A stretch of DNA of 64,000 bases from positions 76,762,891-76,826,890 of the forward strand of contig CM055096.1 in the NCBI GenBank assembly GCA_029204225.1. Reading direction: 5' to 3'. Below, piece after piece: positions 55,481-64,000 of the stretch (positions are counted from its first letter, which is position 1; each line of letters begins with the position of its first letter). The DNA is from Diphasiastrum complanatum. Taxonomy: Eukaryota > Streptophyta > Lycopodiopsida > Lycopodiales > Lycopodiaceae. The notes under the pieces are model-generated. The model made no database searches. It had not been told where the DNA came from and saw only the letters and a list, made by a program, of their open reading frames with translations. The position numbers and the translations under genes are program-made.

Positions 55481-55827
55481 AGGGGGACATGGTTATCAAA
55501 TGTGGGGGGTGCAGCGGCCCGTGCTTACACGACTTGGACGGTGGAACCAATAGTCATAGAAGGCACTTGTGTGGGAGCCAAAGGCTAGGGTGGTTTCAGA
55601 GGATGGGGGTATTAGGGCCATTTTTGAACTCAGCCTCTTCCTTGACTAAACGTGTTTGCTAATTAGGATTAATTTACTCATAATCGTCCTATGTGGCAGT
55701 TCATCTGGGGTTTATCAGGGTTAACTCACACCTCAATAGACTTCACTTAAGCCTAGTGTGATAAAGGAAGGACAGTTGATTTTAATGTAGCGTAACATTT
55801 TGAACGCAATATGATTTTCACTTTTGA
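55481..55827. other. Unassigned sequence
   Basis: No gene or repeat recognised. Confidence 0.3.
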
Positions 55828-56292
55828 AGGCCTTCAAATTTTGTTTTTAAATGAAAAAAAAGGGGGCCCAATATTTCTTTGGGCCCCCATTTTGAACCCC
55901 CCGCCCCCTTCCGTTCATTATACATTGTCAGGAAGGGGGCCGCGCTTATGCACGGCCCCCTTCCCCCCCCTCTTTGCATCCCCCTCCGGTGCTCTGCACT
56001 TCGAGTCGTTGGCCCGGATTGGAGCACAAGGGAGGGAGGGGAAGGCGGGGGGAGGTGTTGGCGGCCTCCGAGCTCTGCACCCCCAAACGGGCCACTGGAG
56101 GGGGATGCAAATGGGGGGAAAAGGGGGTTGTGCATAAGCACGGCCCCCTTCATGACAATGTGTAATGAAGGGGGGGGGGTCTTGTCCTCTCCTGTGGCCC
56201 TCCCCCCAAATATTTTTTTTTTCAAAATGGGACACAATAAATATTGGGCCCCCTCTTCTCTCATTCCAAACTAAAAAATAAGCCATTTGAAG
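55828..56292. repeat. GC-rich foldback (long imperfect inverted repeat)
   Basis: The left arm (55828-56010) and right arm (56110-56292) are inverted imperfect copies. Both outer ends carry CTTCAAAT, then an A-rich stretch and GGGGGCCCAATATTT. Both inner parts carry ACATTGTCA[GT]GAAGGGGGCC followed by GTGCTTATGCAC-like sequence and TTTGCATCCCCCTCC. The G+C content is far above the surroundings. Six-frame ORFs here are caused by the composition and symmetry. This could be a foldback or MITE-type transposon. No target duplication was established. Confidence 0.75.
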
Positions 56293-56587
56293 TGTTTGAA
56301 AAATAGCAGTATTTTTATTTAAAATTTGAATTGTACCCTTGTCACATTATCATTAATATTGATTGAGTAAGTAGAGTTAGAGGAGGGTTAGTGGGTATAT
56401 TAGAATTTTGAAATTCAATCTACACCATTGGATGTGCCATGTCATATGGACCATTCCGTCTCAATTGTCACTCTCTTATTGGTACACATGTTGTCATTAA
56501 CGATAATTATAACTAGTGAAGAGTCCCTTTTTGAGTCCACAAAGGGCCCTACTGGATGGGTGGATCAGAGCGGGTAGCAGTAGGGAG
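56293..56587. other. Unassigned AT-rich sequence
   Basis: No gene recognised. It precedes the copia-E LTR. Confidence 0.3.
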
Positions 56588-57218
56588 TGTTGGCGCAACT
56601 GACTGTGGCTACTGAGTTCGTCAACGAGACACGGGAGGTGAGTGGGGTGAAACTATCTCACTGCATACTACCGAGGCATAGTTTTTTGACCCTGGATCGT
56701 CGACTCGAATTGAGTCATAATATTTTCTTAGTCAGTGCATATTTTCCGATACATTGTATATTTTCGATATTGTCAACCAAAAATCTGACCCACGTCGCGA
56801 CGTTGACAATCCACCTACTCTGTAGATACATTTACAGTTATAATGATAGCTACCTACTACAGGACGGATCTAATAAATTAAGTAGATCAATGCCATGCTT
56901 TCAATGTATTGATCACTGACATCCAATCATCAATGAAAATCCACAATGGAGTAAGTGCATTGCTCAGATTTATTATTCTGTAGAAATAGTTTTTGGCTCA
57001 ATGATTAATCAACTGAAGCTCTGTATTTTTGTGCTACACTGTCTCGTACACTACTTCAAGCTCTCGTACTTAGAGTGCAATTTTGTCCACACTACTGTTT
57101 CATTCATTTGCACAATCTTACTAAGTATTCATCTTTATTATTACTGCTAATTGACGCACTTTCGATTCGCAACCATCTGTTGTTAAACTTTCACTGCTTT
57201 CCCACGAGTTTTGCGATA
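56588..57218 (+). repeat. Copia-E 5' LTR
   Basis: Begins TGTTGGCGCAACTG and runs to a primer-binding-site match at 57219. A second identical match at 57301 is preceded by TTTTGTCACA, so the LTR could instead end at 57300. The 3' LTR was not found. Confidence 0.6.
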
Positions 57219-57312
57219 TGGTATCAGAGCTTCTGTTATAATTAGAGCTCTACTAATCCGATATCATTTGATACTTCCACAGTATCACAATTTTGTCACA
57301 TGGTATCAGAGC
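57219..57312 (+). other. Copia-E two tandem primer-binding-site matches
   Basis: TGGTATCAGAGC occurs exactly at 57219-57230 and again at 57301-57312. Only one can be the functional site of this element. Confidence 0.7.
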
Positions 57313-57446
57313 GGGTGGTTTAGTAATCTGCATTTCTATTGTGAGTTATTAATCTTGTTTCTACCAAGACGTTGCTTTTGCAAGTGCACAACCAAAAGTA
57401 TTTCAATATCTTTATTTTTACCAGCGATCTTGCTGTCTACGCCAGA

Positions 57447-58155
57447 ATGGATCTGTTTTCTAATTCATCGCTGATTAACAAACTCGATGAAGAGAACTAC
57501 CATCTCTGGAAGTTCAAAATAAAGGTCATACTCGTTGCCAAAAAATTGTGGGACATCGTTGACGGCACATAAGTCAAGCATGAGGTCGATGCAGCCAGCA
57601 TCACCAAATGGAGACAGAGAGATGGCAAGGCATTTGCCTTGGTCACTCTGAATATCAAAAATTTCCAAATCAGCTATATTCAAGCTGCTCAGACAGCTAA
57701 GGATGCTTCTATATTAACCTTGTTGGTATAGTACGACAACATCCAAAAATCTTATGGAGTAGATGACTGCAACCGGCTCAATCGTTGATGATTCTGATGC
57801 AGTGATGACTCTATTAGCGAGTCTACATGATGCCTATGAAACTTGGGTCATGGCCATTATGACCCAGCAGCATCTCACTCTATCAAGAGTCATTTTGATG
57901 CTACTTCAAGAGGAGATAAGAAGAAATACATCCTCCTCCGGCTCAGGATCGGATCCTCAAGCTCTGTATTCAACAAAAAATCAAAAGGCCAGATCCAAGA
58001 GATCTACAAAGTTAGACTATCATGACAAGAAGAGCAGCATGCGACCTAAATCAAATTCAGGGACTTCATCATTCTAGCCAATGCAAAAACTATTTAGCAA
58101 ATATTATAAGAGAATTGGCCATCTTGACAAGGACTACACAACTTTGAAATACGAC
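57447..58155 (+). pseudogene. Copia-E Gag
   Basis: ATG 57447 encodes MDLFSNSSLINKLDEENYHL then WKFKIKVILVAKKLWDIVDG, the start of a copia gag of a different lineage from copia-1 to copia-4. A stop follows at 57570-57572, then TKWRQRDGKAFALVTLNIKN in the same frame. After further lesions, 57763-58074 reads VMTLLASLHDAYETW and LSRVILMLLQEEIRRN. A degenerate knuckle (KYYKRIGHLDKDYTT) lies near 58100-58145, with the cysteines lost. It is cut off by the LTR-like sequence at 58181. Confidence 0.75.
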
Positions 58156-58180
58156 AATGAAAAGAAGAAGCAATTCCAAC

Positions 58181-58649
58181 TGTGAAAAATCCAAAATATT
58201 CACACGTGTGGGGAACCAAAAAAGAAGTGTGAATGATCTTTACCATGTTTTATGATGGCACACAGATCACCTATAGAGTAATACTACAATCTACCAACAG
58301 ATCTGAGGCTAGAGCACAATCTAGAATGCTACATATCAAAGCTTCATTAATTCCTCACAAATAAGAAAAATACACAAGCAAAATAATGTATGAAGAATGC
58401 ACTCTACTTGAGTTAGAGAGAGAATACAAAAAACAAGCAAAATAGCATGAGATCCAATTTGACATTATGACCTTACAAAAGCTTGATTCATCATTAGAAA
58501 TGTGTACATATATAGGAGAGCCTTAGATCGTGGTACTACTAGCATGTAGCCACCAAAAATGATGTAAACTACCTAACGCATGACACTTATCAGTTTGCAT
58601 GCAAGTTTGGCTACCTACTTCTACCTACTTTCTCCATGTGCAAATCTTG
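58181..58649 (-). repeat. Probable copia LTR fragment (minus strand)
   Basis: Read on the minus strand it contains CCTATATATGTACACAT (TATA-like) and ends ...CACACGTGTGAATATTTTGG followed by ATTTTTCACA at 58181, like the ends of the other copia LTRs here. No primer-binding site follows and no partner is seen. The right limit is arbitrary. CACACGTGTG is at 58201-58210. Confidence 0.4.
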
Positions 58650-59303
58650 TGTGAGAGATTTCAACTAGTTTAGTCTAGTTTAGTCATATTTTGGTAAATT
58701 GTCAATAAGAGGCCAAAACTCATTTTAGGCTTAGAGATAAACTTTTTGAAGTTATATTAGTTTAAAATACATTCAATAAACACTTTTTGAAAGTGTGGGA
58801 AAGTTGGTAGTCGAGTTTGAGAGAGATTCAAATTTGAACTTTGGGTACATTGAATCTAGACCCAAAAATAGTAGGGTTTACATTTTGGAGGGAAAGCCGA
58901 GTGGCCAAATGGGGTTTGGACACTCTATAAAAGGATGTAACTCATGAAGAGACACATCTTCTCTCTTCTCTCTCTCATTTCATCATTATACATGGTTCTC
59001 TTTGGGTTCTACTACTCATTGGTGTACTATCTTGGTGTTATCTTGCAATTCTATGTGTAAAATGATCATTTATTGTTATTTTCGGTTCCACACATGTGAA
59101 ATACAGTAGGGTACTGTAATTGTACGTATAGAAACTATATTTTATGTTTTGGTTCATGTTTGATCAGTATCTCTTAGAGTTTGCATCTCATTTTGTATGT
59201 AGATGTAAATTTTTCTACATTGGCAGGATTGTTGGTTTGCTCCTTATTGTTACCAAAGATCAGGGACATGGATTGGATCTTGAATTATCTGAAATCCTTC
59301 ACA
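58650..59303 (+). repeat. Copia-4 5' LTR (654 bp)
   Basis: Begins TGTGAGAGATTTC and ends CCTTCACA. It is the counterpart of the copia-0 LTR (4098-4744). TATAAAAGGATGTAACTCAT near 58927-58946 looks like the promoter. Confidence 0.85.
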
Positions 59304-59316
59304 TGGTATCAGAGCT
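59304..59316 (+). other. Copia-4 primer-binding site
   Basis: TGGTATCAGAGCT matches the initiator tRNA-Met complement exactly over 12 bases and abuts the LTR. Confidence 0.88.
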
Positions 59317-59905
59317 CTTGTGTTTCAGGTTATGAAAGGATCAGCCATCTTTAGCAAGGATTTGGAGGAGTTACCAGTGCTAGAGCATGCTAGATTGATT
59401 TCTACTCAAAAATCAGCATTTTTGCATGTGTAGAATTGATCTTTTGTAGGTCAAAACTCAATATAGGATTATGTACTTGATCAATTCCGATTTCACACTT
59501 GGTTTACTGGAACTAGATGACTTTTGGTTCATTATGAAGGTCTCATTGGAGTCTACAAGAAGATATATCAAGTTTCTAGAAATTGCATGTAGAATTTGAG
59601 ATATTCAATTTGTTGTGATTTTGTCAAAACCCTAATTTTGATTGGATCTCTAGTTTGTGAGGTTACTGAACTTCATTTGAGTGTGTTTCAATATTAGGAA
59701 GTGGCAAAAATCATTAGATTGAGGATAGATCATAGGTTGATCAAGATTTCACTATTCTATGTGTTAATTTTCTAGTTAGAAGTGCTAGAAGAGATTTGAG
59801 AGGTTCCATATCTTTGTGATTTCTTCTTGAGTTCATTTGTTGACATTCAAGACATTGCTTTGTGCATTGGAACAGGTTGAAAGAATAAGATTAGTTCACT
59901 TCAAC
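59317..59905 (+). other. Copia-4 untranslated leader
   Basis: About 590 bases, similar to 4757-5351 of copia-0 (for example TGATTGGATCTCTAG followed by GTGAG near 59637 and 5064). No ORF of note. Confidence 0.6.
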
Positions 59906-61681
59906 ATGGCTACAACTGGAGGCTTTATGTTGGAGAGCAATGATAGGCTTACCTCAATCAACTATTCTACTTGGAAGGTGAGGATGGAGTCCTTATTGGA
60001 GATGAATGAGTTGATGGAGATTGTTGAAGGTGTGGAGGAGAAGCCTCAAGCACCTCAAGATCAAATGAGGTATGATAAGATAGCTAAAAGAGCTCTACAC
60101 ATGATTAAGATGAATGTTACCAATGAACTTCTCAAGGAAGTTGGTAAGTGCACATCATCTTTGGAGGCTTGGGATGCTCTGAAGAAGCTTTATGAATCCA
60201 AGTCTACATCAAGAGTGCTTACTCTTAGGAGGAAAATCTTTCAAAGTTTGCAAAATAAGGAAGAGAGTACTCATGCTTTTGTTATGAGGGTTAAAGCATT
60301 CAATGATGAGTTAGAATGTATTGATGAGAGCATTAAGGAGGTAGAACTTGTTCAAGTTATACTTAATGGCTTGTTGGATGATCATGCTAATCTTGTTCAA
60401 AGTTTTGCTATTCAAAAGACTTTGCCAAGTATTGTGGATTTGCAAGAGATCTTGGTGAATGAGGAGTACAGGCTTCAATCAAGAGGAGGTGGATCTACAT
60501 CGACATCTCATTATGAAGAGGATGCTATGTTCATCAAAGGCAAGTTCAAGGGCAAAGGCAAAGGCAAGTGGTATAAAGGGAAAGATCAAGGTGAGACTTC
60601 CTCTTTTGGCAAAAAGAAAGATAAGTCTAAGTTGAAATGCTTTTATTGTGGAATCAAAGGGCATTTTGCAAATGAATGTTTGAAGAAACAAAAAGATGAA
60701 GGTAGCAAGCAAATCAACTTTACTACTAATGATGAGGATCTAGGTGGTGGTGATTCTCTTTTGATGTGTTCTTCAAGTCCAATATCAAGTGAAGGTGACA
60801 AAGATTCATGGTGGATTGATAGTGGAGCTAGTTCACATATGACTAGTCACAAGGAGTTCTTTACTTCTTTGGTCACTTATGATAAAGCAATTCACATGGC
60901 CAATGGTGGTGAGTGTTTGATTGAAGGTATTGGTTCAATTCCTATTTGTCTCTCTACTAATAGGAAAACAAGACTTGATGGTGTTCTTTACATTCCTTCA
61001 TTTTCAAAGAATTTGCTTAGTGTTGGTCAAATGATAGAGAAAGGATACATGGTAGAGTTTGGTGGTGATGCTTGTTTCATTACAAAGGAAGAAATCTTGG
61101 TTTCTAGGGGCAATAGACAAGGTAGACTTTTCAAGCTTGATGCTTGTGTTATGGCTAACAAAAAGGATGGAATGGAAAAGGATATTGGTCTCAACTTTCC
61201 AAAGTTCTCTTTTAGCATCAATAAGATTGGTGGATCTTATGCAAAGTCTAAAAAGCTTCCTCATGCTAGATCTAGGTCAAGATCTAACATGCTTCTTGGA
61301 GATGTTCATCTTTGTGCTAACTTGGCAAGTCTTGAGGATAATGATGGTGTTTCAATGATTCTTCATGGCAAGTGCAAGCATGCAAAATGTAAGGAAAGAT
61401 CTAACTTCATCAATGGAGGTGAAGGTTCTTCCTTGGAAAAGGTTGTTGTTAATGATTTCTTTGATCATATGGAAAAAGATGTTGCTAGGTGCATTTATGA
61501 AGGAGGTGGTTCTTCTACATTATTTTGTGATGAGTCTGATGATCCAAGAAAGTCATTTTTGCAGCAAGTGGAGTCACATGTCTTCATAAAGAGAGTAGAT
61601 CAAATGATTCTATCAAGAGACTTGGTGAGGGAGATAGTCAAAAGTCAAGAAGAAGAGAAGTATATGACGAATTCAAAGTAG
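59906..61681 (+). CDS. Copia-4 Gag-protease with diverged tail
   Basis: 591 codons from ATG 59906 (MATTGGFMLESNDRLTSINY), with no internal stop. The gag core runs to about residue 215. A basic K/G-rich segment and a CCHC knuckle (CFYCGIKGHFANEC; about 60640-60681) follow. The protease has WWIDSGASSHMTSH (about 60812-60853), then LDGVLYIPSFSKNLLSVGQM. After the protease the sequence loses integrase character. FPKFSFSINKIGGSYAKSKK and SRSRSNMLLGDVHLCANLAS (about 61198-61328) align only weakly with the finger-to-HSDVH region of copia-1, with finger cysteines and histidines missing. The last 120 codons are unrecognised. Keeping an open frame through so diverged a region is unusual. Confidence 0.8.
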   Translation: MATTGGFMLESNDRLTSINYSTWKVRMESLLEMNELMEIVEGVEEKPQAPQDQMRYDKIAKRALHMIKMNVTNELLKEVGKCTSSLEAWDALKKLYESKSTSRVLTLRRKIFQSLQNKEESTHAFVMRVKAFNDELECIDESIKEVELVQVILNGLLDDHANLVQSFAIQKTLPSIVDLQEILVNEEYRLQSRGGGSTSTSHYEEDAMFIKGKFKGKGKGKWYKGKDQGETSSFGKKKDKSKLKCFYCGIKGHFANECLKKQKDEGSKQINFTTNDEDLGGGDSLLMCSSSPISSEGDKDSWWIDSGASSHMTSHKEFFTSLVTYDKAIHMANGGECLIEGIGSIPICLSTNRKTRLDGVLYIPSFSKNLLSVGQMIEKGYMVEFGGDACFITKEEILVSRGNRQGRLFKLDACVMANKKDGMEKDIGLNFPKFSFSINKIGGSYAKSKKLPHARSRSRSNMLLGDVHLCANLASLEDNDGVSMILHGKCKHAKCKERSNFINGGEGSSLEKVVVNDFFDHMEKDVARCIYEGGGSSTLFCDESDDPRKSFLQQVESHVFIKRVDQMILSRDLVREIVKSQEEEKYMTNSK

Positions 61682-62408
61682 GATGTACTTTGAATGATGT
61701 CATTATAAATGATAGTGAGGAAGAATCATTATCATATGAGTCATTACCTAAAACATTGAGTAGAAGTCCTTGTTTGAAAAAAGAGAGTACTTCAATCATC
61801 CTTATGTTGAAGGTACTAATCATTTTTTTCATGGCTTCTAATGTCTTTGAGGTTTCTACTTCTTATAATGCAATCATTAAGAGGGAGTCTTATGAAGGAA
61901 AGAGCAATGGAAGATTGGTTCTTGGGAAGATCCAAGACATGGATCTCACATCTCTTCATCAACCCAAAGGATTCTATGATTATGATTGATCACTCATGAC
62001 CGAGATGGCAAAAGGTTGGTTGGAGAAGACTACATGGAGCAAATCGAGAGGCAATTTCTTCAAGGCAAGGGATATCTCATTGGTGAGCTTATTGAGGTTT
62101 GTTATGGAATCAAGAAGGCTGGATTTATTAGGTTTTATACTCATCTTCACCTACTCTACTTCATGTTGGATGGAAAGTTTGGAATCTATCTTTTGATATA
62201 TGATGGTGACATTGGTGACATTGTTTTCATTAACCTTTGTGAAAATTCGAGATCAAGCATTGATGAGATCTTGTTAGATCTAGATCGTATGTTTGAGAGG
62301 AAGTATTTACAGAGGTTCGGGTGTGAAGATATTCATATCTTTGATATCTTTGATGATCAAGAGAAAGGTAAGCAAGTGGAAGCAACTCACTTTGTTTTAC
62401 TCACATGA
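61682..62408 (+). CDS. Copia-4 unknown protein, two overlapping frames
   Basis: Two successive open frames continue from gag-protease. The first, to 61989, has an acidic start, DVIINDSEEESLSY, and a hydrophobic stretch IILMLKVLIIFFMASNVF that could span a membrane. The second, about 61986-62408, has LVGEDYMEQIERQFLQGKGY, GELIEVCYGIKKAGFIRFYT, HLHLLYFMLDGKFGIYLLIY and FERKYLQRFGCEDIHIFDIF. Neither begins with ATG; each overlaps the frame before it, suggesting frameshifts in one longer ORF of about 240 codons. No family is recognised, and it is not integrase, RT or RNase H as far as I can see. Confidence 0.45.
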
Positions 62409-62416
62409 TTTGGAGA

Positions 62417-62793
62417 CATTAGAGGAGTTCTAAATCCAAAAAAGACCCTTTGTAAAGATTCTTTTTATATATTTTTTTGAGTTTTTTCTTACACATGGAC
62501 CAATCAAAACATTCAAGTTTGAAATCTATGTAACATAACTTTTTGAGTCCACATTTTGATTCCACACTAAAAATGGCATAACTTTTTAGTGGTACGTCCA
62601 AATTTAGCGAAGTTTGGTGCATTGGAAAGCGCTCAACAAGGGCTTTCCAATGATAGTTACATGACATACTTCTGAGCTACGATTAAAAATTTATGGCAAG
62701 TCAAAGTATTAGTGTTATAATATTTTAATAATATAAACTACATCTTGCACGAATTCTTAAAGGGTCCTTTTGGAGCTCAAAAGTCCTCTAATG
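62417..62793. mobile_element. MITE-like foldback insertion in copia-4 (377 bp)
   Basis: Outer inverted repeats: left CATTAGAGGAGTT ... CCAAAAAAGACCCTTT (62417-62451), and right, as reverse complement, CATTAGAGGACTT ... CCAAAAGGACCCTTT (62793-62758). The interior is AT-rich and non-coding. No transposase is present. No clear target duplication. It lies between two coding-like segments of copia-4. Confidence 0.65.
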
Positions 62794-62814
62794 ATTTTCT
62801 TGTGTAGATGATGC

Positions 62815-63277
62815 TATCCAAGTGGATATTGGTTCTCATGGTTTTCATACTGGAAAATCAAGTAATGGATCTGGAAAACAAAGTTTGTTCAATGACTTTG
62901 ATGGTCAAGAGGAAGATCAAAAGTTTGGTCTCAAAGGGCTTCAACAACACAAAATGAAAGGTGACAATTTGGAGCTAGTCAAGAGCATCAAAGGAAGGTT
63001 ATTTGGCAAAGATGTTATGGATCTGTTTTTGCAGCTTATTGAAGACTCAAGTAAGGTCAAAGGAGCAGCAAGGAAGTGTTGTTCAAGTTTATTTTACTTG
63101 TTCTATCTCATGGTTGAGCTATTTCATGTGGATGTGTGCAAATTGTCAAGATATGGACAAACTAGCTACATTGTCTTGCAATATCTTATTGTTGGAGTTG
63201 TATTAGCATTCTTGGCTGGTTTTGCTGATGGAAATGAAGCTATTGGAGGTTCATTATATCACTCATTCAAGTGTTGA
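62815..63277 (+). CDS. Copia-4 unknown C-terminal ORF with two hydrophobic segments
   Basis: At least 151 open codons. The first half is charged (GQEEDQKFGLKGLQQHKMKG, LVKSIKGRLFGKDVMDLFLQ). The second half has two hydrophobic stretches, CCSSLFYLFYLMVELFHV (about residues 83-100) and YIVLQYLIVGVVLAFLAGFA (about 117-136), which could cross a membrane. The frame is open from just after the foldback insertion and has no convincing start codon, so it may be the end of the preceding unknown ORF. An envelope-like role is only a speculation from the hydrophobic segments. No family recognised. Confidence 0.4.
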
Positions 63278-63289
63278 TGATATACTTTT

Positions 63290-63568
63290 GAAAGTGTTCA
63301 TAGTCATCTAATAGTGGTAGAAAGTATTCCCTAAAAACTATGCAAAAATCATCCCATATACAAGGTTGATTGCCTTTTGCAACTAGGTCATCTCACCATA
63401 CTAAATTTCACTCATTTGATATGTAAAGTAATTTAGATGGTGATGAATGCTCTTGCCTTGATTCTAACTAGCTTGCTTTTGATTTGCATCTATTGTCTTT
63501 GGATTAGAAGCTAGTTTCTTGTGCAACCATTCATTCTTTTGATCCTTTGTACTTGCTGCAGCTTCACA
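63290..63568 (+). repeat. End of another copia LTR
   Basis: Ends CAGCTTCACA at 63568, directly before a primer-binding site. It is not similar to the copia-4 LTR, so it belongs to another element. The left limit is arbitrary. Confidence 0.5.
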
Positions 63569-63580
63569 TGGTATTAGAGC
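63569..63580 (+). other. Primer-binding site of the right-edge copia element
   Basis: TGGTATTAGAGC, one mismatch to the initiator tRNA-Met complement, after the LTR end. Confidence 0.65.
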
Positions 63581-63904
63581 TAGAATAGAAGAATACACAT
63601 CACTTTGTGAAATGGAATGATCTCTCATCAGTGTTGATGATATTTTGCCTCTTACTTGCACTTTATTTGAAGCACATAGGTTTCACTCTTTTCATCATCT
63701 AATGATGTACTTTTTTCACTGATTTTAGACCAAAAGAAACAAAAAGTAGCTTAACTCTAATTAGAAGACAAGTTGTCTAGTCTACCTCAAGTTTGGACAA
63801 ACCCCAAAACTTGGATTTTCTAAGTTAAATATTATTTTATTTTACAAGTACTATTCACAGAAAGGTTGTCTTCAAATCAACCTAGTGCACTTCCAGATCA
63901 TACT

Positions 63905-64000
63905 ACATTGCATAGGCGAGGAGTAGTCGGATGCCCGACATCTTGACCATCGATGAGTATGTATCGAAGTAGTCGATACCATACCTCTGTGTGAAGCCCT
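63905..64000 (-). pseudogene. Copia reverse-transcriptase fragment, cut by the window edge
   Basis: Read on the minus strand from 64000: GFTQRYGIDYFDTYSSMVKM then SGIRLLLAYA. This is the QGIDYxETFSPVxKxxTIR block near the RT N-terminus, from a lineage different from copia-1 to copia-3. It stops near 63905 by loss of similarity. The rest lies right of the window. Confidence 0.8.

Larger units (their letters stand above)
58650..63277 (+). mobile_element. Copia-4: copia element with gag-protease and unrecognised downstream ORFs
   Basis: A 5' LTR (58650-59303), primer-binding site, leader and an intact gag-protease frame are followed by about 1.6 kb of coding-like sequence without integrase, RT or RNase H. 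A 377-bp foldback insertion (62417-62793) splits the last part. The 3' LTR was not found; a different LTR end appears at 63568. The right limit given is the end of the last ORF. Confidence 0.75.

Noticed and set aside
55811-56286. Several overlapping ORFs on both strands
   Set aside because: The GC-rich inverted repeat has few stops in any frame; the frames mirror each other across the palindrome.
58181-58649. Solo LTR with target duplication CCAAC
   Set aside because: CCAAC precedes 58181 but no second copy was found on the other side, so it is recorded only as an LTR fragment.

Overview
No database search was possible; everything below is read from the sequence. The window looks like nuclear DNA of a seed plant, most likely a gymnosperm or another large, transposon-rich genome (inference). 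The reasons are AT-rich intergenic DNA, a plant WRKY gene with GT-AG introns, and nested Ty1/copia and Ty3/gypsy retrotransposons, CACTA transposons, a LINE and a Helitron remnant. I saw no prokaryotic features, CRISPR array, rRNA or tRNA gene.

Layout. 1-838: decayed Helitron Rep gene (minus strand), cut by the window edge. 2.87-3.86 kb: broken coiled-coil ORF (minus). 4.1-5.77 kb: internally deleted copia element (copia-0), interrupted at 5775 by a CACTA transposon (CACTA-1, to about 12.69 kb). CACTA-1 carries a recognisable tnp2 transposase gene (minus), a second ORF (plus) and a large block of GA/GT/AT microsatellites. 12.69-17.15 kb: a Ty3/gypsy gag-protease remnant (gypsy-A, minus) with a primer-binding site resembling tRNA-Asp.

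17.2-25.5 kb is the only low-copy gene region. It holds a gene or recent pseudogene with a GIY-YIG-like motif (18.28-19.3 kb), a broken coiled-coil gene with an in-frame stop (19.7-20.46 kb), and a convincing group III WRKY transcription factor (23085-25436, three exons).

26.4-46.5 kb is a copia cluster. Copia-1 (27194-33427) is nearly intact: two 737-bp LTRs, initiator-Met PBS, PPT, and a gag-pol broken by one frameshift. It sits inside a LINE reverse-transcriptase gene. Copia-2 (34917-40141) keeps LTRs, PBS and PPT, but after a gag remnant it carries unrecognised coding sequence with a tandemly repeated domain. Copia-3 (41791-46468) has a 5-bp TAACC target duplication but has lost RNase H and most of its 3' LTR.

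46.5-64 kb: a possible gypsy LTR, another coiled-coil remnant, CACTA-2 (a deletion derivative of the CACTA-1 type lacking the transposase), gypsy-B (gag, zinc knuckle, protease and an integrase tail), a copia 3' end with a (CT)n tract, a third coiled-coil remnant, a GC-rich foldback palindrome (55.83-56.29 kb), the 5' end of copia-E, and copia-4 (58650 to about 63.28 kb). Copia-4 has intact gag-protease followed by unrecognised ORFs instead of integrase and RT. A further LTR/PBS and an RT fragment lie at the right edge.

The best candidates for something undescribed are copia-2 and copia-4, two copia-type elements in which pol is replaced by unfamiliar coding sequence, and the strong over-representation of the palindrome CACACGTGTG in and near copia LTRs. 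The elements do not form a pathway: copia-2, copia-4 and CACTA-2 would need enzymes supplied in trans by relatives such as copia-1 and CACTA-1.
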